Shown here: positions 28,321 to 36,131 of the stretch, piece after piece
Position numbering within the stretch: position 1 is the first letter of the stretch
Layout: each line of letters opens with the position of its first letter
Assembly: GCF_003675325.1 (NCBI RefSeq)
Contig: NZ_CP033073.1
Coordinates: forward strand, 2,418,001 to 2,482,000
Reading direction: 5' to 3'
Length of the DNA stretch: 64,000 bases
Source of the DNA: Streptomyces dangxiongensis
Lineage (GTDB): Bacteria; Actinomycetota; Actinomycetes; Streptomycetales; Streptomycetaceae
The notes under the pieces: generated by a model
Told to the model about the DNA's origin: nothing
Databases searched by the model: none
Seen by the model: only the letters and a program-made list of their open reading frames with translations
Translations under genes and position numbers: made by a program

Positions 28321-30171
28321 TCACGCCAGGCTGTCCCGCCAGGCCCGGTGCAGGTCCGCGAACCGGCCGGTGCCGGCGACGAGGTCGTCCGGGCGGCCGT
28401 CCTCGACGATCCGGCCGTGCTCCATCACCAGCACCCGGTCCGCGATCTCCACGGTGGACAGCCGGTGCGCGATCACCACGGCGGTACGGCCCCGCAGCAC
28501 CGTCGACATCGCCCGCTGCACCGCCCGCTCCCCCGGGATGTCCAGCGAACTGGTCGCCTCGTCCAGGATGAGCACCGCCGGATCGGCGAGCAGCGCCCGG
28601 GCGAAGGCGACCAGTTGGCGCTGCCCGGCGGAGATGCGCCCGCCGCGCTTGCGGACGTCCGTGTCGTAGCCGTCGGGCAGCGCGCTGATGAACTCGTGCG
28701 CGCCGATCGCCTTCGCGGCCCGCTCGATCTCGTCCCGGCCGGCGTCGGGCCGCCCGATCGCGATGTTGTCGGCGACCGTTCCGGAGAACAGGAACGCCTC
28801 CTGCGTCACCATGACCACCCCGCGCCGCAGCTCCGGCGCGGCCAGCTCGCGCAGGTCCACCCCGTCCAGCAGGACCCGCCCCTCGGAGGGGTCGTAGAAG
28901 CGGGCGAGCAGCTTGGCCAGGGTGGACTTCCCCGCGCCGGTCGAGCCGACGACCGCGACCGTCTGTCCGGCCGGCAGCGTCAGGTCGAAGCGGGGCAGCA
29001 CCTCGCCGCCGGTGCGGTAGGCGAACCGGACCCCGTCGAAGACGACCTCGCGGCCCGGGAGGCCGCCCGCCAGCGGCGGGAGCGCGCGGGGCTCCGCGGG
29101 CTCCGGCACGGACGGCCTCTGAGCCAGCAGCCCGGCGATCTTCTCCAGGGAGGCGGCGGCGGACTGGTAGGAGTTGAGGAACATGCCGAGCCGGTCGATC
29201 GGGTCGTACAGCCTGCGCAGGTACAGCACCGCCGCCGCGAGCACCCCCAGCTCCAGCGAGCCGGACGCCACCCGGTAGGCGCCCCAGAGCACGATCGCCG
29301 CGACCGAGGTGTTGGCGACCAGCCGGGAGCCGACCACATAGCGGGCCATCTCCAGCAGCGCGTCCCCGTTGGTCCGCTCGTGCCGCCGGTTGAGCACGGC
29401 GAACTCGGCGTCGTTCGCGGCCTCCCGGCGGAACGCGCGCACCGGCCGGATGCCGTTCATCGTCTCCACGAACCGCACGATCACCGTGGCGATCGCCGTG
29501 GACCGCGCCCGGTAGACCCGCCCCACGCGCCGCTGGTAGAGCCGGACGAGCAGGTACAGCGGCACGAAGGAGACCACCGCGACCGCGCCCAGCCCGAGGT
29601 CCAGCCAGAGCAGCATCGCCGCGATGTACACGAAGGACAGCACGACGGTCACCAGCTCCTGGATGCCGTCGTCGAGGAGTTCGCGCAGCGACTCGACGTC
29701 CGTGGTGGAGCGGGAGATCAGCCGCCCCGAGGTGTACCGCTCGTGGAAGTCCAGGCTCAGCGCCTGCGCGTGCCGGAAGATCCGGCCCCTGAGGTCCAGC
29801 AGCACGTCCTGGCTGACCCGCGCGCTGTTCTCGATGAAGCCGAACTGCAGCACGCCCGAGGCGAGGGCGCTCAGCGCGACGCCGACGGCCACCGCGATCA
29901 GCGGGCCGTGCCGGTCGTCCCGGAAGGCGGGTACGGCCGTGTCGATGGCGTACGCCACCAGCAGCGGGCCCACCTGTGTCGCCGCCTGCTGGAGCAGCAG
30001 CAGGAGCCCGGTGAACACGGCCCGGCCCTTCAGGGGTGCGAGCAGCGAGCGCAGCAGGGCGGCCGTCGCGCCGGGCGGCGCGGGCAGGACGTCCCGGTCG
30101 AAGGGGTCGCCGGGGTCCGGGGTGCTGTGGCTGTCGCTGCCCGTGGCGGGGGCGGACGCGGTCGTCGTCAT
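28321..30171 (-). CDS. ABC exporter half-transporter, consensus-Walker subunit of pair 1
   Basis: A 616-residue transmembrane-plus-ATPase protein of the heterodimeric multidrug/lipid exporter type. Six helices occupy about residues 45-330, with the coupling region GRLISRSTTDVESLREL. The ATPase has Walker A GSTGAGKST, Q-loop VTQEAFLFSG, Walker B LILDEATSSLD with the catalytic glutamate, and H-loop VIAHRLST. The signature reads ISAGQ instead of LSGGQ. Its ATG overlaps the stop of the partner gene (ATGA). With the partner it would form one full and one degenerate ATP site. Confidence 0.92.
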   Translation of the reverse strand: MTTTASAPATGSDSHSTPDPGDPFDRDVLPAPPGATAALLRSLLAPLKGRAVFTGLLLLLQQAATQVGPLLVAYAIDTAVPAFRDDRHGPLIAVAVGVALSALASGVLQFGFIENSARVSQDVLLDLRGRIFRHAQALSLDFHERYTSGRLISRSTTDVESLRELLDDGIQELVTVVLSFVYIAAMLLWLDLGLGAVAVVSFVPLYLLVRLYQRRVGRVYRARSTAIATVIVRFVETMNGIRPVRAFRREAANDAEFAVLNRRHERTNGDALLEMARYVVGSRLVANTSVAAIVLWGAYRVASGSLELGVLAAAVLYLRRLYDPIDRLGMFLNSYQSAAASLEKIAGLLAQRPSVPEPAEPRALPPLAGGLPGREVVFDGVRFAYRTGGEVLPRFDLTLPAGQTVAVVGSTGAGKSTLAKLLARFYDPSEGRVLLDGVDLRELAAPELRRGVVMVTQEAFLFSGTVADNIAIGRPDAGRDEIERAAKAIGAHEFISALPDGYDTDVRKRGGRISAGQRQLVAFARALLADPAVLILDEATSSLDIPGERAVQRAMSTVLRGRTAVVIAHRLSTVEIADRVLVMEHGRIVEDGRPDDLVAGTGRFADLHRAWRDSLA

Positions 30172-32021
30172 CGCTGGTCCTCCGGTTCCGCGGACATCAG
30201 GCGGGCGTACTCGGCGTTGCCGTGCAGCAGTTCGTGATGGGTGCCGACGGCGGCGATCCGGCCGCCCGAGAGCAGGGCGACCCGGTCGGCGAGCAGCACG
30301 GTGGACGGGCGGTGGGCCACGATCAGTGCGGTGGTGTCGGCGAGGACCCGCCGCAGCGCGGCCTCCACGGCGGCCTCCGTGTGCACGTCCAGGGCGGACA
30401 GCGGGTCGTCCAGCACCAGGAACTCCGGCCGGCCGACCACCGCGCGGGCCAGGGCGAGGCGTTGCCGCTGGCCGCCGGACAGGCTGAGTCCCTGCTCCCC
30501 GACGCGGGTGGCGGTGCCGTGCGGGAGCGCGTGCGCGAAGTCGGCCCGGGCGATGGCGAGTGCCCGGCCGAGATCCGCGTCCCCCGCCCCCTGCGGGGCC
30601 CCCATCAGGACGTTCTCGCCCACCGTGGCGGAGAACAGGGTGGGTTCCTCGAAGGCGACGGCGACCCTGGTGCGCAGTTCCTCGCGGGACATGGCGGTGA
30701 TGTCCACGCCGTCGAGGGTGATCCGCCCGGAGGTGACCTCGTGCAGCCGGGGCACGAGTGCGGTGAGGGTGGTCTTTCCGCTGCCGGTGGCTCCGACGAG
30801 GGCCATGGACTCGCCGGGACGTATGTGCAGATCGACGCGGGTGAGGAGGGGCGGGGAGCCGGGGGGCGCGTCGGGGTAGCGGAACGAGACGTTCTCGAAC
30901 CGCAGTCCCCGCACGGACGCGCCGGCGGGCGCCCGTGCCTCCGCCGGCGCCTCGGGACCACGGGGACGGGCGGGCGCGGCGGTGCCCCGCACGCGCGCGT
31001 CGGTGTCCCCGACCCCGTCGGAGGGGTCCTCCGGCGCCTCGTCCATCACCTCGAAGTACCGCTCCGTGGCGGAGGCGGCCTCCTGGCTCATCGCCAGCAG
31101 GAACCCGATCGAGTCCACGGGCCAGCGCAGCGCGAGTCCCGTGCTCAGGAAGGCGACCAGCGTGCCCGTGCTGAGCCCGCCGTCGGCGACCCGCACGGCC
31201 CCCAGCACGAGCGCCGCCCCGATCGCCAGCTCGGGCAGTGTGACGATGACGCCCCAGATCGTGGCCAGCAGCCGCGCCTTGCGCAGCTCGATGCCGCGCA
31301 GGGTGCCCGAGTGCATGCGGAAGGCCCGGGCCTGGCTGCGGTGCCGGCCGAAGCCCTTGATGACGCGGATGCCGAGCACGCTCTCCTCGACCACCGTGGT
31401 CAGGTCCCCGACCTGGTCCTGGGCGCGCCGCGCCACCTGTGCGTACCGCCGTTCGAAGATGACGCAGGTCCACGTCACGGGGAAGGTGGGGCCGAGGATG
31501 ATCAGGCCCAGCTCCCAGTCCTGCATCAGCATGATGACCAGGCCGACGGCGATGGTCACGCCGTTGACCAGCAGGAACGTCAGCGGAAAGGCGAGGAACT
31601 GACGGACCAGCATCAGGTCGGTCGTGCCCCGGGAGAGCAGTTGGCCGGACGCCCAGCGGTCGTGGAAGGCGACGGGCAGCCGTTGCAGCCGGCGGTAGAG
31701 GTCCGCACGCATCTCCGCCTCGACGTGTGACAGCGGGCGGGCCACCAGCCACCGTCTGATGCCGAACAGGACGGCCTCGGCGATGCCGAGCAGCAGCAGG
31801 TACAGCGCGCCGAGCCAGACACCCGCCGGGTCCCGGTCGGAAACCGGCCCGTCGACCAGCCACTTCAGGACGAGCGGGATCACCAGCCCCGTACAGGAGG
31901 CGACGATCGCGACGAGCGCGGCGGTGAACAGCCGGGCGCGCACGGGGCGGACGTACGGCCACAGGCGCAGGAGGGTACGGACGGCGGACCGGTCCTCGGT
32001 GGTTGCAGGTGTCGTGGGCAT
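30168..32021 (-). CDS. ABC exporter half-transporter, degenerate-Walker-B subunit of pair 1
   Basis: A 617-residue half-transporter, first gene of the minus-strand exporter operon. Six helices (from FTAALVAIVASCTGLVIPLVL) lead into an ATPase with Walker A GATGSGKTT, Q-loop AFEEPTLFSA, an intact LSGGQ signature and H-loop IVAHRPST. Walker B reads LVLDDPLSALD, so the catalytic glutamate is Asp. A proline/alanine-rich linker of about 35 residues joins the two parts. The ATG at 32021 is divergent from exporter pair 2 with 177 bases between. Substrate unknown. Confidence 0.92.
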   Translation of the reverse strand: MPTTPATTEDRSAVRTLLRLWPYVRPVRARLFTAALVAIVASCTGLVIPLVLKWLVDGPVSDRDPAGVWLGALYLLLLGIAEAVLFGIRRWLVARPLSHVEAEMRADLYRRLQRLPVAFHDRWASGQLLSRGTTDLMLVRQFLAFPLTFLLVNGVTIAVGLVIMLMQDWELGLIILGPTFPVTWTCVIFERRYAQVARRAQDQVGDLTTVVEESVLGIRVIKGFGRHRSQARAFRMHSGTLRGIELRKARLLATIWGVIVTLPELAIGAALVLGAVRVADGGLSTGTLVAFLSTGLALRWPVDSIGFLLAMSQEAASATERYFEVMDEAPEDPSDGVGDTDARVRGTAAPARPRGPEAPAEARAPAGASVRGLRFENVSFRYPDAPPGSPPLLTRVDLHIRPGESMALVGATGSGKTTLTALVPRLHEVTSGRITLDGVDITAMSREELRTRVAVAFEEPTLFSATVGENVLMGAPQGAGDADLGRALAIARADFAHALPHGTATRVGEQGLSLSGGQRQRLALARAVVGRPEFLVLDDPLSALDVHTEAAVEAALRRVLADTTALIVAHRPSTVLLADRVALLSGGRIAAVGTHHELLHGNAEYARLMSAEPEDQR

Positions 32022-32198
32022 CACGTGCGAGCCTACGGACAGCCGCCGACATCGCCCACCGGGTTTCCGCCGGGCGCGGCGCGGACGCCGGTGGGACGGC
32101 GGGCCATATTCGCTGGAGCCGGTCCCGCCGGAGCCGGTACGTTCCGGGTTCGCCGTGCGGGCCGGGCGCGCGGGAAGACCGGGAAGACCGGGGGACGG

Positions 32199-34058
32199 AT
32201 GATCGACGCGTACGAGGACCCGGGCACGGCCGACGTCCGGGGCGGCTGGTGGTACCTGTGGTGGCTGGTGCGGTGTCAGCCGGGGCGGTCGGTGGCCGGG
32301 GCGCTGCTGGGCAGTACGTGGATGGTGCTGATGGCCGCGCAGCCGTATCTGATGGCGCGGGCCGTGGACGAGGGGCTGGTGCCGGGGCGGCTGGGGGTGC
32401 TGGCCGGCTGGACGGCGGTGATGTTCGTGACCGGGTCGGTGAACGCCTGGCTGAGCACGCTGCGGCACCGCACACTGACCCGGGTCCGGATGGACGCCAA
32501 CTTCCGCACGGTGAAGGTGGTCGTGGGGCATGTGGTGCGGCTGGGGGCGGCGCTGCCGCGCCGGGCGGGGGCCGGGGAGGTCGTGACCATCGGGGTCGGG
32601 GACGTGCAGACCCTCGCGCAGGCGCTGACCGTGGTCGGGCCGGGCGTCGGCTCGGTCGTGGTGTACGCGGTGGTGGCCGGGCTGCTGCTGCCGGTCTCCG
32701 TGCCGATCGCCGCGGTGGTGCTGCTCGGGGCGCCGGTGGCCGCGCTGCTCACCGGGCCGCTGACGCTGCGGCTCCAGGGCGCGGAGAGCGAGTACCGGGA
32801 GCGGCAGGGTGTGCTCGCCGCGCGCATCGGTGACCTCGCGGGCGGACTGCGTGTCCTGAACGGGCTGGGCGGCAAGGGGCTCTTCGCCGACGCGTTCCGG
32901 GACGACTCGGAGCGGCTGCGGGCCCAGGGGTACCGGGTGGGTGCGGTGGCCGGCTGGGTGCAGGCCCTCGGGGTCGGCCTGCCCACCCTGTTCCTCGCCG
33001 TGGTGACCTGGCTCGCGGCCCGGCTCACCGCGCGGGGGACGCTGACCGTGGGCGAGTTGGTGTCGGTGTACGGCTATGTGGCCGTACTGGTCGGGCCGGT
33101 GGCGTTCTTCGTGCAGCTCGCCTACGACCTGAACCGCGGCGTGGTGGCCGCGCGCCGGGTCGTCGGGCTGCTGCGGCTGGCGCCGGAGCCGGACACCGGC
33201 ACGCTGGCGGCGCCCGCCGGTCCGGCCGTGCTGCACGATCCGGCGTCCGGGGTGCGGGTGGTGCCGGGCCGGCTGACGGCGCTGGCCGCCGCCCGGCCCG
33301 CCGAGGCCGTCGCGGTGGCCGACCGGCTGGGCCGGTACGGGCCGACCGACGTCACCTGGGGCGGGGTACGGCTCGACGCGGTCCCGCTGACGGACGTACG
33401 GCGGCGCGTCCTCGTCGCGGACAACGAGGCGGACCTGTTCGCGGGGCCGCTTCGGGAGGTCGTGGCCGCCGCGCACCCGGTGGACGAGGCGGCGCTGCGC
33501 CGGGCGGTGCACGCGGCGGCGGCCGAGGACGTCGTCCGCGGTCTGCCGGACGGGCTGGACTCGGTGGTCACCGGGCAGGGCCGCAGCCTGTCCGGCGGGC
33601 AGCGGCAGCGGCTGCGGCTGGTGCGGGCGCTGCTGGCCGACCCGGAGGTGCTGCTCGCCGTGGAGCCGGCCTCGGCGCTGGACGCGCACACGGAGGCGAC
33701 GGTCGCCGCGCGGCTGCGGGTGGCCCGGGAGGGCCGTACGACGGTGGTGACGACGACCTCCCCGCTGGTGCTGGACCACGCGGACACGGTCGTGTTCCTG
33801 GTCGACGGCAAGGTCGCGGCCAGCGGCCCGCACCGCCGGCTGCTGGCTACGGAACCGGCGTACAGGGCACTGGTCGCGCGAGACACCGGGGACGACGGGG
33901 CCGCAAGGGCCGCAAGGGCCGCAAAGGACGACGAGGGCGTCGGAGCCGCCGGGGACGTCGGGCACGACGGGGACACCGAGGACGTCGGGCACGACGGGAA
34001 CGACGGGGGTACCGGGGGCCGTCCGGTGCCCGGGGCGCGCGAGGGGGTCACGCGATGA
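32199..34058 (+). CDS. ABC exporter half-transporter with strongly degenerate ATPase, pair 2
   Basis: A 619-residue half-transporter. The membrane domain is normal (six helices, about residues 25-310). In the ATPase, the Walker A position reads VVPGRLTALAAARPAEAVAVADRL, with no Gly-Lys-Ser/Thr; Walker B reads VLLAVEPASALD, with Val for the Mg-coordinating Asp; and the H-loop histidine is replaced in VVTTTSPLVL. Only the signature SLSGGQRQR is intact. The last 45 residues are an Asp/Gly/Ala repeat tail encoded by short direct repeats at about 33898-34010. ATG 32199 has GGGGGACGG upstream. It cannot bind ATP normally itself and must rely on the partner gene that overlaps its end. Confidence 0.9.
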   Translation: MIDAYEDPGTADVRGGWWYLWWLVRCQPGRSVAGALLGSTWMVLMAAQPYLMARAVDEGLVPGRLGVLAGWTAVMFVTGSVNAWLSTLRHRTLTRVRMDANFRTVKVVVGHVVRLGAALPRRAGAGEVVTIGVGDVQTLAQALTVVGPGVGSVVVYAVVAGLLLPVSVPIAAVVLLGAPVAALLTGPLTLRLQGAESEYRERQGVLAARIGDLAGGLRVLNGLGGKGLFADAFRDDSERLRAQGYRVGAVAGWVQALGVGLPTLFLAVVTWLAARLTARGTLTVGELVSVYGYVAVLVGPVAFFVQLAYDLNRGVVAARRVVGLLRLAPEPDTGTLAAPAGPAVLHDPASGVRVVPGRLTALAAARPAEAVAVADRLGRYGPTDVTWGGVRLDAVPLTDVRRRVLVADNEADLFAGPLREVVAAAHPVDEAALRRAVHAAAAEDVVRGLPDGLDSVVTGQGRSLSGGQRQRLRLVRALLADPEVLLAVEPASALDAHTEATVAARLRVAREGRTTVVTTTSPLVLDHADTVVFLVDGKVAASGPHRRLLATEPAYRALVARDTGDDGAARAARAAKDDEGVGAAGDVGHDGDTEDVGHDGNDGGTGGRPVPGAREGVTR

Positions 34059-35818
34059 CGGCGGGAGAGGCGTTGCTGCCCGTCGCGGACCGGGCCGCCG
34101 TGCGCCGGGCCGCGGTGCGGCTGGTGCGGGCCGACGGGCGGGCGTTCGCCGCCGTGCTGGCGCTGAACGTGCTGGCGGCGGGGGCGGGGGCGGCCGGGCC
34201 CTGGCTGGTCGGCCGGATCATCGACGAGGTGCGCGCCGGGCACGGCGTGGACGCGGTGGACCGGCTGGCGCTGTGGATCGTGCTGTGCGCGCCGGCGCAG
34301 CTCCTGCTGGCCCGCTGGGCGCGGTACGCGGGGCACCGGTTCGGGGAGCGGACGCTGGCCCGGGTGCGCGAGGAGTACGTCGACCGGGTGCTGGCGCTGC
34401 CCGCGTCCGTGGTGGAGCGGGCCGGCACCGGCGACCTGACCGCGCGGGGCACGGCGGACGTGGCGACCGTCGGCACCACGCTGCGGGACGTCGGCCCGGA
34501 CCTGCTGGTCAACACCGTGCAGGCGGTGTTCGTACTGGGCGCGGTGTGCGCGCTGAACCCGCTGCTGGGCGCGTTCGGGGCGCTGTGCCTCACGCCGGTC
34601 TGGCCGGCCCTGCGCTGGTATCTGCGGCGGGCGAGGGACGCTTATCTCGCCGAGGGCGCGGCCACGTCGGAGGTCGCGGAGATCGTCGCGTCGACGGCGG
34701 CCGGGGCACGGACCGTGGAGGCGTTCCGGCTCCGGGAGCGGCGGACCGCGGCGAGCCGGGACGCGCTGGAGGCGTCCCGCCGTACCCGCCTGTACACGCT
34801 CGGCCTGCGCTCGGTGTTCTTCCCGGCCGTCGAGGTGACGTACACCGTTCCCGTGGCCGGTGTGCTGCTGCTCGGCGGGTGGCTGCACTCGCGGGGCACG
34901 GCCGGGGTGGGCGAGGTGGTGGCGGCGGCGCTGTACCTGCGGCAGTTCACCGAGCCGCTGGACCAGGTCCTGATGCGGGTGGAGCAGCTCCAGAGCAGCA
35001 GTGCCTCGTTCGCGCGCGTGGAGGGGCTGGCGCGGGCGCCCCGCGGCCCGGGCGAAGACGCGTGCGGGGTGCCGGCGAACGACCGGATCGACGTGCGCGG
35101 GGTCCGGTACGCCTACGAGCGCGGGGGCGAGGTGCTGCGCGGGGTGGACCTGACGGTACGGCCCGGGGAACGGCTCGCGGTGGTGGGGCCGTCCGGCGCC
35201 GGGAAGACGACGCTCAGCCGGCTGCTCGCGGGCATCGACCGGCCGGGGTCCGGCACGGTGACGGTGGGCGGGGTGCCGGTGGCCGACCTGGCACCGGAGC
35301 TGCTGCGCCGGCAGGTGGTGCTGGTCACCCAGGAACACCACGTCTTCCTGGGGACGGTCCGGGAGAACCTGCTGATCGCCGAACCGGGCGCCCGGGACGC
35401 CGAGTTGTGGGCGGCGCTGGAGGCCGTGGGCGCCGACGACTGGGTCCGCGGCCTGCCGGACGGCCTCGGCACCCGGCTGGGCGCGGCCGGCCGGCCGACG
35501 GACGGCTCACAGGCCCAGCAACTCGCGCTGGCCCGCGTGGTGCTGGCGGACCCGCACACCCTGATCCTGGACGAGGCGACGGCCCTGCTGGACCCGGCCA
35601 CGGCCCGGCACACCGAGCGCGCCCTCGCCGCGGTCCTGGCGGGCCGTACCGTCATCGCCATCGCCCACCGTCTGCACACGGCCCACGACGCGGACCGCGT
35701 GGCGGTCATGGAGGACGGCCGGCTGAGCGAACTGGGCACGCACGAGGAGCTGGTGGCGGCCGGCGGGGCGTACGCGGACCTGTGGCGGACCTGGCACGGG
35801 ACGCCGCTCGGTCCCTGA
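34055..35818 (+). CDS. ABC exporter half-transporter with intact Walker motifs but lost signature, pair 2
   Basis: A 587-residue half-transporter starting at the ATGA overlap with its partner. Six helices (from FAAVLALNVLAAGAGAAGPWLVG) precede an ATPase with Walker A VGPSGAGKTT, Q-loop VTQEHHVFLG, Walker B LILDEATALLD and H-loop IAIAHRLHTA, all canonical. The signature, however, reads TDGSQAQQ in place of LSGGQ. This is the mirror image of the partner, so in the dimer one ATP site would be complete and the other wholly degenerate. Substrate unknown; a hairpin terminator follows within 5 bases. Confidence 0.91.
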   Translation: MTAGEALLPVADRAAVRRAAVRLVRADGRAFAAVLALNVLAAGAGAAGPWLVGRIIDEVRAGHGVDAVDRLALWIVLCAPAQLLLARWARYAGHRFGERTLARVREEYVDRVLALPASVVERAGTGDLTARGTADVATVGTTLRDVGPDLLVNTVQAVFVLGAVCALNPLLGAFGALCLTPVWPALRWYLRRARDAYLAEGAATSEVAEIVASTAAGARTVEAFRLRERRTAASRDALEASRRTRLYTLGLRSVFFPAVEVTYTVPVAGVLLLGGWLHSRGTAGVGEVVAAALYLRQFTEPLDQVLMRVEQLQSSSASFARVEGLARAPRGPGEDACGVPANDRIDVRGVRYAYERGGEVLRGVDLTVRPGERLAVVGPSGAGKTTLSRLLAGIDRPGSGTVTVGGVPVADLAPELLRRQVVLVTQEHHVFLGTVRENLLIAEPGARDAELWAALEAVGADDWVRGLPDGLGTRLGAAGRPTDGSQAQQLALARVVLADPHTLILDEATALLDPATARHTERALAAVLAGRTVIAIAHRLHTAHDADRVAVMEDGRLSELGTHEELVAAGGAYADLWRTWHGTPLGP

Positions 35819-35822
35819 CCCA

Positions 35823-35846
35823 CCCGGGCGCGGAGCACCGCCCGGG
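35823..35846 (+). terminator. Hairpin after ABC exporter pair 2
   Basis: CCCGGGCG (35823-35830) and CGCCCGGG (35839-35846) form an 8-bp stem with an 8-base loop, 4 bases after the stop codon. No T-run follows, as is usual for Streptomyces terminators. Confidence 0.6.
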
Positions 35847-35863
35847 CGCCGACCCGCCACTCC

Positions 35864-35907
35864 AACGGTTCGCATATCGAACATGATGCTCCGTTCAACG
35901 AACCGTT
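35864..35907. promoter_or_regulatory. Cluster of GTTC/GAAC half-sites upstream of the first M4 protease
   Basis: Nine-base arms AACGGTTCG (35864-35872) and CGAACCGTT (35899-35907) are perfect inverted repeats 26 bases apart. Inside lie GTTCG-N5-CGAAC (35868-35882) and GTTC-AAC-GAAC (35893-35903). The cluster ends 25 bases before the probable -35, a usual place for an activator or repressor. The rest of the 313-base gap up to 36131 holds the promoter and an untranslated leader of about 165 bases. Confidence 0.5.
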
Positions 35908-35931
35908 TCCGGCCAATTTTGTGACGCGCTC

Positions 35932-35960
35932 CTGACATGTCGCGGCATTCCTGCCACTCT
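35932..35960 (+). promoter_or_regulatory. Promoter of the first M4 protease, conserved with its paralogue
   Basis: CTGACA (35932-35937), a 17-base spacer and CACTCT (35955-35960). The block CGGCCAA ... TCCTGACATGT-CGCGGC ... CACTCT recurs in front of the second protease gene at 38301-38343, so it has been kept since duplication. Confidence 0.6.
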
Positions 35961-36131
35961 TCCCAGACCGACTCACAGCAACCCCACAGCTCCTGCGCCC
36001 TGACGTGAGCCGGCTCTGCACCCGCACTGCACCTGCACCTGGTTCCGCGTAACGCCTGTTCTGCCCGGACGTCAGAACCCACCGTCCGGTCTCCCCTGGC
36101 CGCGCGTCCCGCGGCCATGCAGAAGGAGTCA

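Noticed and set aside
28321..33992. Very long minus-strand frames joining the ABC exporter genes into proteins of 1270-1380 residues.
   Set aside because: Upstream parts are arginine/proline-rich shadow sequence; clear ATG starts with membrane domains exist at 30171 and 32021, and the plus-strand exporter genes occupy the rest.
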